Source: Chitinophaga japonensis
GTDB taxonomy: Bacteria; Bacteroidota; Bacteroidia; Chitinophagales; Chitinophagaceae
DNA length: 64,000 nt
Assembly: GCF_007830125.1 (NCBI RefSeq)
Contig: NZ_VLLG01000008.1
Coordinates: 124,001-188,000 of the forward strand
Direction: 5' to 3'
Part shown: positions 44,926 through 52,403 of the stretch, in pieces
Numbering within the stretch: position 1 is the stretch's first letter
Layout of the letters: each line of letters opens with the position of its first letter
The notes under the pieces: generated by a model
What the model saw: the letters and a program-made list of their open reading frames with translations, nothing else
Told to the model about the DNA's origin: nothing
The model's database searches: none
Translations under genes and position numbers: made by a program

Positions 44926-44956
44926 GTAAATTGTGAAAGTTCTATCATCCTGACTG

Positions 44957-46909
44957 ATGTTCAGCAAAGGTGTATGTTTTTTATTTATTTTGACCTTACG
45001 GGCAATCGGAAGTGCACAGGGGCAGGACGACTCGCTGCTGGTGCGTCGTACGCTGGACTCCGCCACCCGGCTGCCGGATGATACCAATAAAGTAAAATGG
45101 TTCATTGAAAAGGGGAGGGCGACCGCAGACTATTTTGACGCCAGGAAAGAGGAGAACGACTTTTTCCAGGAGGCGATCACTTTGGGGCAACGGCTGAAAT
45201 ATGCAAGGGGACTGGCGAACGTATACAATGAAATAGGCACCTCCAAAAGAAACAAGTCGCAATACATACTGGCGGCAGATTACCACGAAAAGGCCATCAA
45301 ATTCGCAGAGGAAACAAAGGATGACCGGCTCATTAGCATCTCATTGAATAATGCCGGGGTGGACAACCGTCGCATGGACCAGTTGCAGAAGGCGTTCGAC
45401 TTTCATTTCAGGGCCCTTCGCGCCGCTGAAAAGGCCAACGATGTACGCAGCATCTGCGTAGCTATCAACAGTATCGGTAATATTGAGCTGTCCACGGAAA
45501 AATACACGGACGCCATCGGCCATTTTACCAAGGCATTGACGCTGGAGGAAAAGAATAACAACGACCTGGGGGTGGCCATTAACCTGGGTAATATCGGTTA
45601 TGCCTACCAGGGCCTGGGCAAAACGGACCTGGCCATTGAGTTCTACAAGCGGTCCCTGGCGGTGAATCAGCGATTGAAGAATAATACGGGCATGGCTATA
45701 TGTTATAATTCGCTGGGCGCCGCTTACCAGGAGAAAAAGGATTATACCCGGGCCATGGACGCCCTGCAGAAGGCACTGGAAGTGAATGATAAGGTGGACG
45801 ACAAGGTGCACATGGCGGAAAGCTACCTGAATATCGGGAAGTTGCTTAGCCGCCAGGGCAAACATGAAGAGGCCCGCAAATACATACAGCAATCCTTAGA
45901 CCTCAGCCTTTACTGGGGCTTCAGGTACATGTTGATGGAAGGATACAAGGCCCTGTCCGCAGATTATAAGGCCAGCGGGGATTTCAGGCGCTCGCTGGAT
46001 GCGCTGGATAAATCGCTGGCATATAAGGACAGCATCCTGGATGAAAGCACCGCCATGGTGCTGGCCCAGACCCGCGCTATCTATGAAGTGGACCGGAAAG
46101 ATAACCAGATCAGGCTGCTGGAGCATGATAAGGAACTGGGCGAGCTGCGTACCAGGCGCAACATCGTATACATGTTCTCCACCGCCGGTTTTTTGCTGAT
46201 GCTGGCCGTAGGCGGGTTTTTCTATATCCGTCACCGTAACCTGGAGGCCAACCGGCATACCCTGCAGTTGGAGCTGCGTTCGCTGCGCGCGCAGATGAAC
46301 CCGCACTTTATCTTTAATTCGCTCAGCTCCATTCACCGGTTCATATGGAGCAACAACCAGGAGGAAGCCTCGGACTACCTCACCAAGTTTTCGCGGCTGA
46401 TGCGGATGATACTGGACAATACTCAGTATACCTTCATTTCGCTGAACAAGGAGGTGGAATCACTGCGGCTTTACCTGGACCTGGAGCAACTGCGCTGCAA
46501 CAATGTGTTTGAATACCACATCCGGGTGGCAGACGATATCCATGACGAAGAGGTGATGATACCGCCCATGATCATTCAGCCGTATGTGGAGAACGCCATC
46601 TGGCACGGGCTGGTGCATAAATCCGGCAAAGGCGTGCTGGATATCAGCATGTCGCTGAAGGGCCGCACACTGGTGTGCGTGGTAACGGACAACGGGATAG
46701 GCCGCAAACGGGCCATGGAAATAAAGGAGAAGAAAGGAGAGACCCACCGTTCCATGGGAATGAAAGTAACCGAGGGGCGGATAAACCTGATCCGCAAGAT
46801 CAATAACAGCCGGGACACAAGCGTGATCATAAGAGACCTCGAGGACGAAAACGGTAACCCTGCCGGTACGCAGGTGGTGCTAACCTTACCGGTAGAGCTT
46901 ATTTTTTAA
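44957..46909 (+). CDS. Sensor histidine kinase with TPR repeats, LytS (HisKA_2/His_kinase) type
   Basis: 650 residues. A likely signal peptide or anchor (about 1-22) precedes several TPR units (about 60-390; for example LGVAINLGNIGYAYQGLGKT, GMAICYNSLGAAYQEKKDY). One membrane segment (VYMFSTAGFLLMLAVGGFFY, about 402-421) leads to a LytS-type kinase core: NPHFIFNSLSSIHRFIW contains the phosphorylated His near residue 450, ILDNTQYTFISLNKEVESL follows, and the ATP-binding site is PPMIIQPYVENAIWHG, then VTDNGIGRKRA. TPRs probably sense a ligand or a partner in the periplasm. Its partner response regulator follows 37 bases on. Confidence 0.92.
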   Translation: MFSKGVCFLFILTLRAIGSAQGQDDSLLVRRTLDSATRLPDDTNKVKWFIEKGRATADYFDARKEENDFFQEAITLGQRLKYARGLANVYNEIGTSKRNKSQYILAADYHEKAIKFAEETKDDRLISISLNNAGVDNRRMDQLQKAFDFHFRALRAAEKANDVRSICVAINSIGNIELSTEKYTDAIGHFTKALTLEEKNNNDLGVAINLGNIGYAYQGLGKTDLAIEFYKRSLAVNQRLKNNTGMAICYNSLGAAYQEKKDYTRAMDALQKALEVNDKVDDKVHMAESYLNIGKLLSRQGKHEEARKYIQQSLDLSLYWGFRYMLMEGYKALSADYKASGDFRRSLDALDKSLAYKDSILDESTAMVLAQTRAIYEVDRKDNQIRLLEHDKELGELRTRRNIVYMFSTAGFLLMLAVGGFFYIRHRNLEANRHTLQLELRSLRAQMNPHFIFNSLSSIHRFIWSNNQEEASDYLTKFSRLMRMILDNTQYTFISLNKEVESLRLYLDLEQLRCNNVFEYHIRVADDIHDEEVMIPPMIIQPYVENAIWHGLVHKSGKGVLDISMSLKGRTLVCVVTDNGIGRKRAMEIKEKKGETHRSMGMKVTEGRINLIRKINNSRDTSVIIRDLEDENGNPAGTQVVLTLPVELIF

Positions 46910-46946
46910 CAGCGATCAATACTTCTAACCTACAATTAAACACAGT

Positions 46947-47714
46947 ATGAGCGAAATCAAAGCGATCATTGTGGATGATGAACAGCACTGTATAGATGCC
47001 CTGAAGACCATGTTGCAGAAGAAATGCCCGGAAGTGAACGTTATAGCCGGCGTAAACAGTGTACGGGAAGCGAAGGGCCTCATAGACGAGTGGCAGCCGG
47101 ACCTCGTGTTCCTGGACGTGGAAATGCCTCATCAGAATGGTTTTGAGCTGCTGAAGCAGTTTGACAGGATACCCTTTGACGTGATCTTTACCACCGCCTT
47201 TGAACAATATGCCCTGCGGGCCATTAAATTCAACGCGCTGGATTACCTCCTGAAGCCTTTCAGCATACAGGAGCTGCAGGAAGCCGTGCAGAAATGCCGC
47301 GAGCGGCGTGCAGCCCGCCCGAAGGACAGCAGCGCCGCCTCCCCGCTGGAGGTGTTCCTGGCCAATATGAAGACGCTGAACCAGACGCACCGCAAAATAG
47401 CGTTGCCAACCATCAACGGCCTGGTATTTATGCCCGTGCAGAACATCGTGCGCTGCGAATCTACCGGCAATTACACCAAGATATTCTTTACAGATAAAAA
47501 ACACCTGCTGGTGTCCCGGCCTTTGAAGGAATTTGAAGAGATGCTGTCGGATATGGACTTTTTCCGTGTGCATAATTCCCACCTGATCAACCTGCAGCAA
47601 ATGCAATCGTATATACAGGGAGAAGGAGGCTTTGCCCTGATGACGGACGGAACGCAGGTGGAAGTATCGCGCCGGAGAAAGGCGGAATTCCTGAAGAGGG
47701 CCATGCAATTCTGA
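46947..47714 (+). CDS. LytTR-family response regulator
   Basis: 255 residues. Receiver domain about 1-120: IIVDDEQHCIDALKTML, the phosphorylated Asp57 in VFLDVEMPHQNGFELL, and the Lys-containing TTAFEQYALRAIKFNALDYL with LLKPFSIQE. A LytTR DNA-binding domain (about 155-255) shows VQNIVRCESTGNYTKIFFTD, FFRVHNSHLINLQQMQSY and VEVSRRRKAEFLK. It is activated by the upstream kinase. Targets are often adhesion or wall genes; none can be read here. Confidence 0.95.
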   Translation: MSEIKAIIVDDEQHCIDALKTMLQKKCPEVNVIAGVNSVREAKGLIDEWQPDLVFLDVEMPHQNGFELLKQFDRIPFDVIFTTAFEQYALRAIKFNALDYLLKPFSIQELQEAVQKCRERRAARPKDSSAASPLEVFLANMKTLNQTHRKIALPTINGLVFMPVQNIVRCESTGNYTKIFFTDKKHLLVSRPLKEFEEMLSDMDFFRVHNSHLINLQQMQSYIQGEGGFALMTDGTQVEVSRRRKAEFLKRAMQF

Positions 47715-47896
47715 ACGTACCGGATTTATCCGTTTTTACGCCACTTATTGGGAATTCCCTGCCGGATAATAAATGCCGGTTGCATGCATGTGGCAGAACC
47801 GGTACTTTTGATATCAGATAACTGCTTGTAAATAACGTCAATAGCGATATACATCTTTTTTCTCTGCATTACTAGCATTGAGTAGCCCCAAAGAAA

Positions 47897-47922
47897 AAAG
47901 GCACCGCGAGGTGTCTTTTTTA
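47897..47922. terminator. Bidirectional terminator between LytTR and ispH
   Basis: AAAGGCACC (47897-47905) pairs with GGTGTCTTT (47910-47918), loop GCGA, followed by TTTT, and preceded by AAGAAAA for the other strand. It separates the convergent genes. Confidence 0.75.
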
Positions 47923-47975
47923 ATGCGTATCGGTGCAACCGATGTCAATTTCTTCAGCCTGGTGTTTATCTCTCA

Positions 47976-49190
47976 TTAGCTCATGGCCGCTTCATCTATA
48001 TTAACGCCGTAGAATCCCGCCAGCTTGCGGATCACGCCTTCCACCAGTGCGTCCGGGCAGGATGCGCCGCTGGTCAGCAGGATGGTGACCGGCGCCTGGT
48101 CCGGCAGGAAATGGTGGCTGTGCAGCTCCTGTTTGTGATGAAAGTCCCAGTGGAGTATCTCGTCGCGGGAAAGTATCTTTTCTTCCGAGGAAATGAAGTA
48201 GGTAGGCAGTTTTTCTTCGCACAGCTCCACCAGGTGCGAGGTATTGGAGCTGTTGTAGCCGCCCACTACAATGGCCAGGTCGCCGGGTTCCTGCAGCAGG
48301 CCGTTCACCGCGCTCTGGTTGTCATTGGTGGCATAGCAGAGGGTATCGCGGGTGTCGGCAAACCTTTCGGATACATCGGCTTCCGTGAGCTGGTACCGGT
48401 CCATGATCACGCCGCGGATATAATCGGCGATGGCCTGGGTTTCCGTAGCCAGCATGGTGGTCTGGTTCACCACGCCCACCCGTTGCAGGTCCTTTGTAAC
48501 ATCAAAGCCGGGAGAATATTGTCCTTTGAACAGGGCCGGGAATTCAGCCGCGGCCCGTTGCCCGGTAATGAACTCGCCCAGCAGCCGGGCCTCGCTCATG
48601 TCCTTTACCACCACGGTCGGCGTATTGTGCCGGCTGTGCGAAAACGTGGCCCGGGTTTCTTCATGCCCCGGTTTGCCATGCACGATCACGGTATAGTTTT
48701 TCTGGCCGATCTGCTCTGCCTTATTCCATACCCGCTCCACAAAGGGGCAGGTGGTATTGTATTGCAGGGGGGATATGCCCAGTTCGGACAGCCGGGCCTC
48801 TATTTCCAGGGTGGTGCCAAAGGCGGGTATGATCACAATATCATCCGGTTGCAGGGTATCCCAGGGAACCAGTTGCTGTCCGCTGGTGTCCATAATGAAT
48901 TGCACGCCTTTTTCCAGGAGGTCGCTGTTCACATGCGGGTTATGAATCATTTCGCTCAGCAGGAAAATACGCTTGCCGGGGTTTTCCTCCACGGTCTTGA
49001 AAGCGATCTCGATAGCGTTCTCCACTCCGTAGCAAAACCCGAAATGCCGGGCCAGCAGTATCTTTAACGCCCCAAAATCCAGCAGCGTGGGCTTAAAATC
49101 TTTCTTCATCCGGTCCTCCTGCCGGCGCCGGTTCTTGATAGCGGTGATCAGGGGGCTGCGGTAAATAATGGGAACGTTAAATGTCTTCAT
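47976..49190 (-). CDS. ispH: 4-hydroxy-3-methylbut-2-enyl diphosphate reductase
   Basis: 404 residues, the long form of IspH found in plants, cyanobacteria and many Bacteroidota. It forms IPP and DMAPP in the MEP isoprenoid pathway. The three cluster-binding cysteines are visible: Cys53 in HFGFCYGVENA, Cys148 in YNTTCPFVERVW and Cys378 in TSGASCPDALVE. The substrate-binding phrases HNPHVNSDLLEKGV and HGKPGHEETRAT, and GGYNSSNTSHLVE, also fit. The N-terminus is about 40 residues longer than E. coli IspH. Confidence 0.95.
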   Translation of the reverse strand: MKTFNVPIIYRSPLITAIKNRRRQEDRMKKDFKPTLLDFGALKILLARHFGFCYGVENAIEIAFKTVEENPGKRIFLLSEMIHNPHVNSDLLEKGVQFIMDTSGQQLVPWDTLQPDDIVIIPAFGTTLEIEARLSELGISPLQYNTTCPFVERVWNKAEQIGQKNYTVIVHGKPGHEETRATFSHSRHNTPTVVVKDMSEARLLGEFITGQRAAAEFPALFKGQYSPGFDVTKDLQRVGVVNQTTMLATETQAIADYIRGVIMDRYQLTEADVSERFADTRDTLCYATNDNQSAVNGLLQEPGDLAIVVGGYNSSNTSHLVELCEEKLPTYFISSEEKILSRDEILHWDFHHKQELHSHHFLPDQAPVTILLTSGASCPDALVEGVIRKLAGFYGVNIDEAAMS

Positions 49191-49292
49191 TCGTTAAATA
49201 GTTGTGTTTTTATGGCCTCGCTGCAAAGGTAAGCATTGCCACTGCAATCCACCCTTCAGTCTTCCGGCTTCATCCTTCCCCCCTCATTTTCC

Positions 49293-50180
49293 TCAATCCT
49301 GGCTATGCTTGTCCAGCCAGGCCTTTTCTTCCGGGCTCAGGCTGCCCAGCCCTTTTTCGTTGATCTTGTCCAGTAGCTGGTCCAGCTTCAGTTGCTTGTT
49401 TTCCTCCGGCTGCTTTTTCACCACTTTCAGCGGGGATTTTTTAGGCTTGAAAGCGCGTTTGGGCTTGGGTTTGGACGCAGCGGCGCCGGACAGGGAGCCA
49501 AACAGCCAGATCAGCGGCTGGCAGAGGTCCGTACCGTTCTGCAGGATCTTGATATATACAAATCCCAGGGCAGCCCCGCCCAGGTGGGCTATAATACCGC
49601 CCAGGTTGCCGGAGGGAATGGAGATCAGGTCCAGGATAATGATGGCCAGGGCCAGCCATTTCAGCTTTACGCTGCCCAGCAGCAGCAACCCTATTTCATA
49701 ATTGGGCATCAGGGTGGCGCAGGCCAGCAGCAGGCACATCACGGAGGCAGAAGCGCCCAGCATGGTGGTGTCCAGCACGGAGGGGTACAGCAGGTTAAAG
49801 GTCAGTATATACAGCAGGCCCCCGGTAATACCCCCCAGCAGGTACAGCGGCAGCACCCGCTTGTTGCCCAGGAAGGAGCGGAACAGGTTGCCGAACCAGT
49901 ACAGGTTCAGCATGTTAAAGAAAATATGAAAGATGTTCAGGTGCGCAAACATGTAGGTGAACAGGCCCCAGGGCTTGGTAATAAAAACAGCCGGGCTGGA
50001 GTGCAGCACTACCTGGTCCAGGATAAATCCCAGTACGCCGCTGGTGCCGCCAAAATAGGCGATCAGCCGCAGGATGCCCAGCACCACGAAAATGGCGATG
50101 TTCCAGAAAAGCAGGTGGTTCACAGTATTGCCTTGCCTAAGCCAGTAGCGGATATCCGATTGAAAAGAGGTCCCGTTCAT
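49293..50180 (-). CDS. Rhomboid family intramembrane serine protease
   Basis: 295 residues with about six membrane helices. Catalytic Ser144 lies in MLGASASVM and His199 in IIAHLGGAALG; Asn89 in HIFFNMLNLYWFG is also typical. The tail (about 225-295) is soluble and charged (KPKPKRAFKPKKSPLK) with a short helix ending in EKAWLDKHSQD, a pattern shared by Bacteroidota rhomboids. It cuts membrane-spanning substrates, which are unknown here. It is divergent from rpsA. Confidence 0.93.
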   Translation of the reverse strand: MNGTSFQSDIRYWLRQGNTVNHLLFWNIAIFVVLGILRLIAYFGGTSGVLGFILDQVVLHSSPAVFITKPWGLFTYMFAHLNIFHIFFNMLNLYWFGNLFRSFLGNKRVLPLYLLGGITGGLLYILTFNLLYPSVLDTTMLGASASVMCLLLACATLMPNYEIGLLLLGSVKLKWLALAIIILDLISIPSGNLGGIIAHLGGAALGFVYIKILQNGTDLCQPLIWLFGSLSGAAASKPKPKRAFKPKKSPLKVVKKQPEENKQLKLDQLLDKINEKGLGSLSPEEKAWLDKHSQD

Positions 50181-50272
50181 ACCTGAAAATTACTACTAAA
50201 ATTTTAACGAATTTACAGGGTTCCGGCTCACGATGAAAGGCCCCCGGTATTTTCCGGTCAAAATTCCCTGTT

Positions 50273-50305
50273 TTGCTGGATTTCCGGTGTTTTTTTGTAT
50301 CTTTG
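50273..50305 (+). promoter_or_regulatory. Promoter for rpsA
   Basis: TTG (50273-50275) and TATCTTTG (50298-50305), separated by 22 bases, fit the Bacteroidota consensus. The leader would be about 58 bases. Confidence 0.65.
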
Positions 50306-50355
50306 CCCTCCCGTTAAGGGTTCCGGGCTAAATCCCGGGAAAATTAAAACCAAAT

Positions 50356-50362
50356 AGGAGGA
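50356..50362 (+). promoter_or_regulatory. rpsA: Strong Shine-Dalgarno sequence upstream of rpsA
   Basis: AGGAGGA lies seven bases before a TTG start codon. Such sites are rare in Bacteroidota, where the anti-SD of 16S rRNA is usually masked. It fixes the start of rpsA at 50370, since no in-frame ATG exists nearby. Confidence 0.85.
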
Positions 50363-50369
50363 CCAAATT

Positions 50370-52271
50370 TTGGAAGAAAACAACATTACTAACGAACAAA
50401 ACGCTGAACAACAGGCCCCCCAGGCAGCAACTGCCCCGGTGGAAACAGCGACAACAAATGCTCCTGTTGCCCCTACCGCTCACGATGATTTCGACTGGAG
50501 CGTAGACAAACGCAACGTATCTTCCTACAATGCGGAAGAAAAAGCGAAGTACGACCAAACGTACGACAGCACTTTTAAAGTGATCGAAGAAAATGGCCTG
50601 ATCAACGGTACGATCGTGGGTCTTACCAAGACCGACGCCGTGATCAACATTGGCTTCAAATCAGACGGCCTGATCTCCCTCAACGAGTTCCGCGACTTGC
50701 AGGGACTGAAAGTAGGCGATGAGGTGGAAGTGCTGGTAGTAGAAAAAGAAGACCGCGATGGTAACCTGCACCTGAGCCGCAAACAGGCCCGCCAGCAACG
50801 TGCATGGGAAAGGATCGTGGAAGTGTACAAGACCGGCGAAGTGGTAACCGGTATTGTTACCAGCAAAACCAAAGGCGGCCTGATCGTAGACGTGTACGGC
50901 ATGGAAACCTTCCTGCCCGGTTCACAGATCGATGTGAAACCCGTTACCGATTACGACCAGTTCGTTGGAAAAACCATGGAATTCAAGGTGGTGAAGGTGA
51001 ACGAAGCCATCCGGAATGCCGTAGTTTCCCACAAAGCGCTGATCGAAAGCGATATCGAACAGCAAAGGGTGGATATCATTTCCAAGCTGGAAAAAGGCCA
51101 GGTATTGGAAGGTACCATCAAGAACATTACCGATTTTGGCGCGTTTATCGACCTCGGCGGCCTCGATGGCTTGCTATACATCACCGATATCAGTTGGGGA
51201 CGTATCTCTCACCCGAGCGAAATACTCCAGATGGATCAGAAGATCAACGTGGTGGTATTGGACTTCGACGACGAGAAGAAACGTATCAGCCTCGGCTACA
51301 AGCAGCTCACCCCGCATCCGTGGGATACCCTGCCCGCTCACATCACCGAAGGTGCAAAAGTGAAAGGCAAGGTAGTGAACATCGAAGATTACGGCGCATT
51401 CCTGGAAATTCTGCCCGGCGTGGAAGGACTGGTGCACGTATCCGAGATCTCCTGGGCTTCTACCCCCATCAATGCAAAGGAATTCTTCAAATTAGGCGAA
51501 GAGTACGAAGCAGTGGTGGTAACCCTGAGCAAAGACGAGCGTAAGATGAGCCTGTCCATCAAACAGCTCACCGAAGATCCCTGGGCTACTATCGAGACCA
51601 AATTCCCGCTGGACAGCCGTCACAAAGGCATCGTGAAGAACATCACTCCTTATGGCGTGTTCGTGGAGCTGGAAACCGGTATCGGCGGTATGATCCACAT
51701 CTCCGACCTGAGCTGGATCAAACGCTTCAACCACCCCAGCGAATACACTAAAGTAGGCAACGAAATAGAAGTAGTGATACTGGGTATTGATAAGGACAAC
51801 CGCAAGCTGAGCCTCGGCCACAAACAGATCGAGGAAGATCCGTGGAACACCTTCGAAACCGTATTCCCCATCGGCTCCCTGCATGAAGGTACCGTGGTGA
51901 AGAAAGACGAAAAAGGCGCCACCGTACAGTTGCAGTATGGCCTGGAAGCTTACGCTCCCGCCCGTCACCTGAGAACGGAAGACGAGAAACCCATCAACGT
52001 GGAAGATGTGAAAGAATTCATGATCATTGAATTTGACCGCAGCGAAAAACGTATACTGGTATCTCATACCAGGGTTTGGGAAGCCGTAAAAGCTGAAGAG
52101 AAAGAAGCCGTTGCCAAAGAAAAGAGAGCAGATGCCGACAAGACCCGCAAGGCAGTGAAGAACATCCAGAGCAAGGTAGAAAAAGCTACCCTGGGCGATC
52201 TGGGCGCACTGGCCGAGCTGAGGGAGAAGCTGAAGCAATCCGAAGGCGGCGAGAAGAAAGAAGGCGAATAA
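50370..52271 (+). CDS. rpsA: 30S ribosomal protein S1
   Basis: 633 residues with a TTG start. After an acidic, Gln/Ala-rich N-terminal tail (about 1-65) come at least five S1 OB-fold domains: GTIVGLTKTDAVINIGFKSD, GIVTSKTKGGLIVDVYGMET, GTIKNITDFGAFIDLGGLDG, GKVVNIEDYGAFLEILPGVE and GIVKNITPYGVFVELETGIG, with a sixth, degenerate (GTVVKKDEKGATVQLQYGLE). S1 binds mRNA on the small subunit. A charged tail rich in Lys/Glu ends the protein. It stands alone, behind a strong SD and before a strong terminator. Confidence 0.96.
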   Translation: MEENNITNEQNAEQQAPQAATAPVETATTNAPVAPTAHDDFDWSVDKRNVSSYNAEEKAKYDQTYDSTFKVIEENGLINGTIVGLTKTDAVINIGFKSDGLISLNEFRDLQGLKVGDEVEVLVVEKEDRDGNLHLSRKQARQQRAWERIVEVYKTGEVVTGIVTSKTKGGLIVDVYGMETFLPGSQIDVKPVTDYDQFVGKTMEFKVVKVNEAIRNAVVSHKALIESDIEQQRVDIISKLEKGQVLEGTIKNITDFGAFIDLGGLDGLLYITDISWGRISHPSEILQMDQKINVVVLDFDDEKKRISLGYKQLTPHPWDTLPAHITEGAKVKGKVVNIEDYGAFLEILPGVEGLVHVSEISWASTPINAKEFFKLGEEYEAVVVTLSKDERKMSLSIKQLTEDPWATIETKFPLDSRHKGIVKNITPYGVFVELETGIGGMIHISDLSWIKRFNHPSEYTKVGNEIEVVILGIDKDNRKLSLGHKQIEEDPWNTFETVFPIGSLHEGTVVKKDEKGATVQLQYGLEAYAPARHLRTEDEKPINVEDVKEFMIIEFDRSEKRILVSHTRVWEAVKAEEKEAVAKEKRADADKTRKAVKNIQSKVEKATLGDLGALAELREKLKQSEGGEKKEGE

Positions 52272-52297
52272 TGACGATGCTTAACCGCTCATATACG

Positions 52298-52327
52298 ATC
52301 CCCCGGCGCCCGCCGGGGGATTTTTTT
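52298..52327 (+). terminator. Terminator of rpsA
   Basis: Perfect 10-bp stem ATCCCCCGGC (52298-52307) with GCCGGGGGAT (52312-52321), then TTTTTT. Confidence 0.93.
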
Positions 52328-52403
52328 GTGCCCTCCCGGCAGATAGCATAGGATACTCCTGTCGCAAAAACAGCCTATATTCCACGAATCCTTTAATGAC
52401 AGC

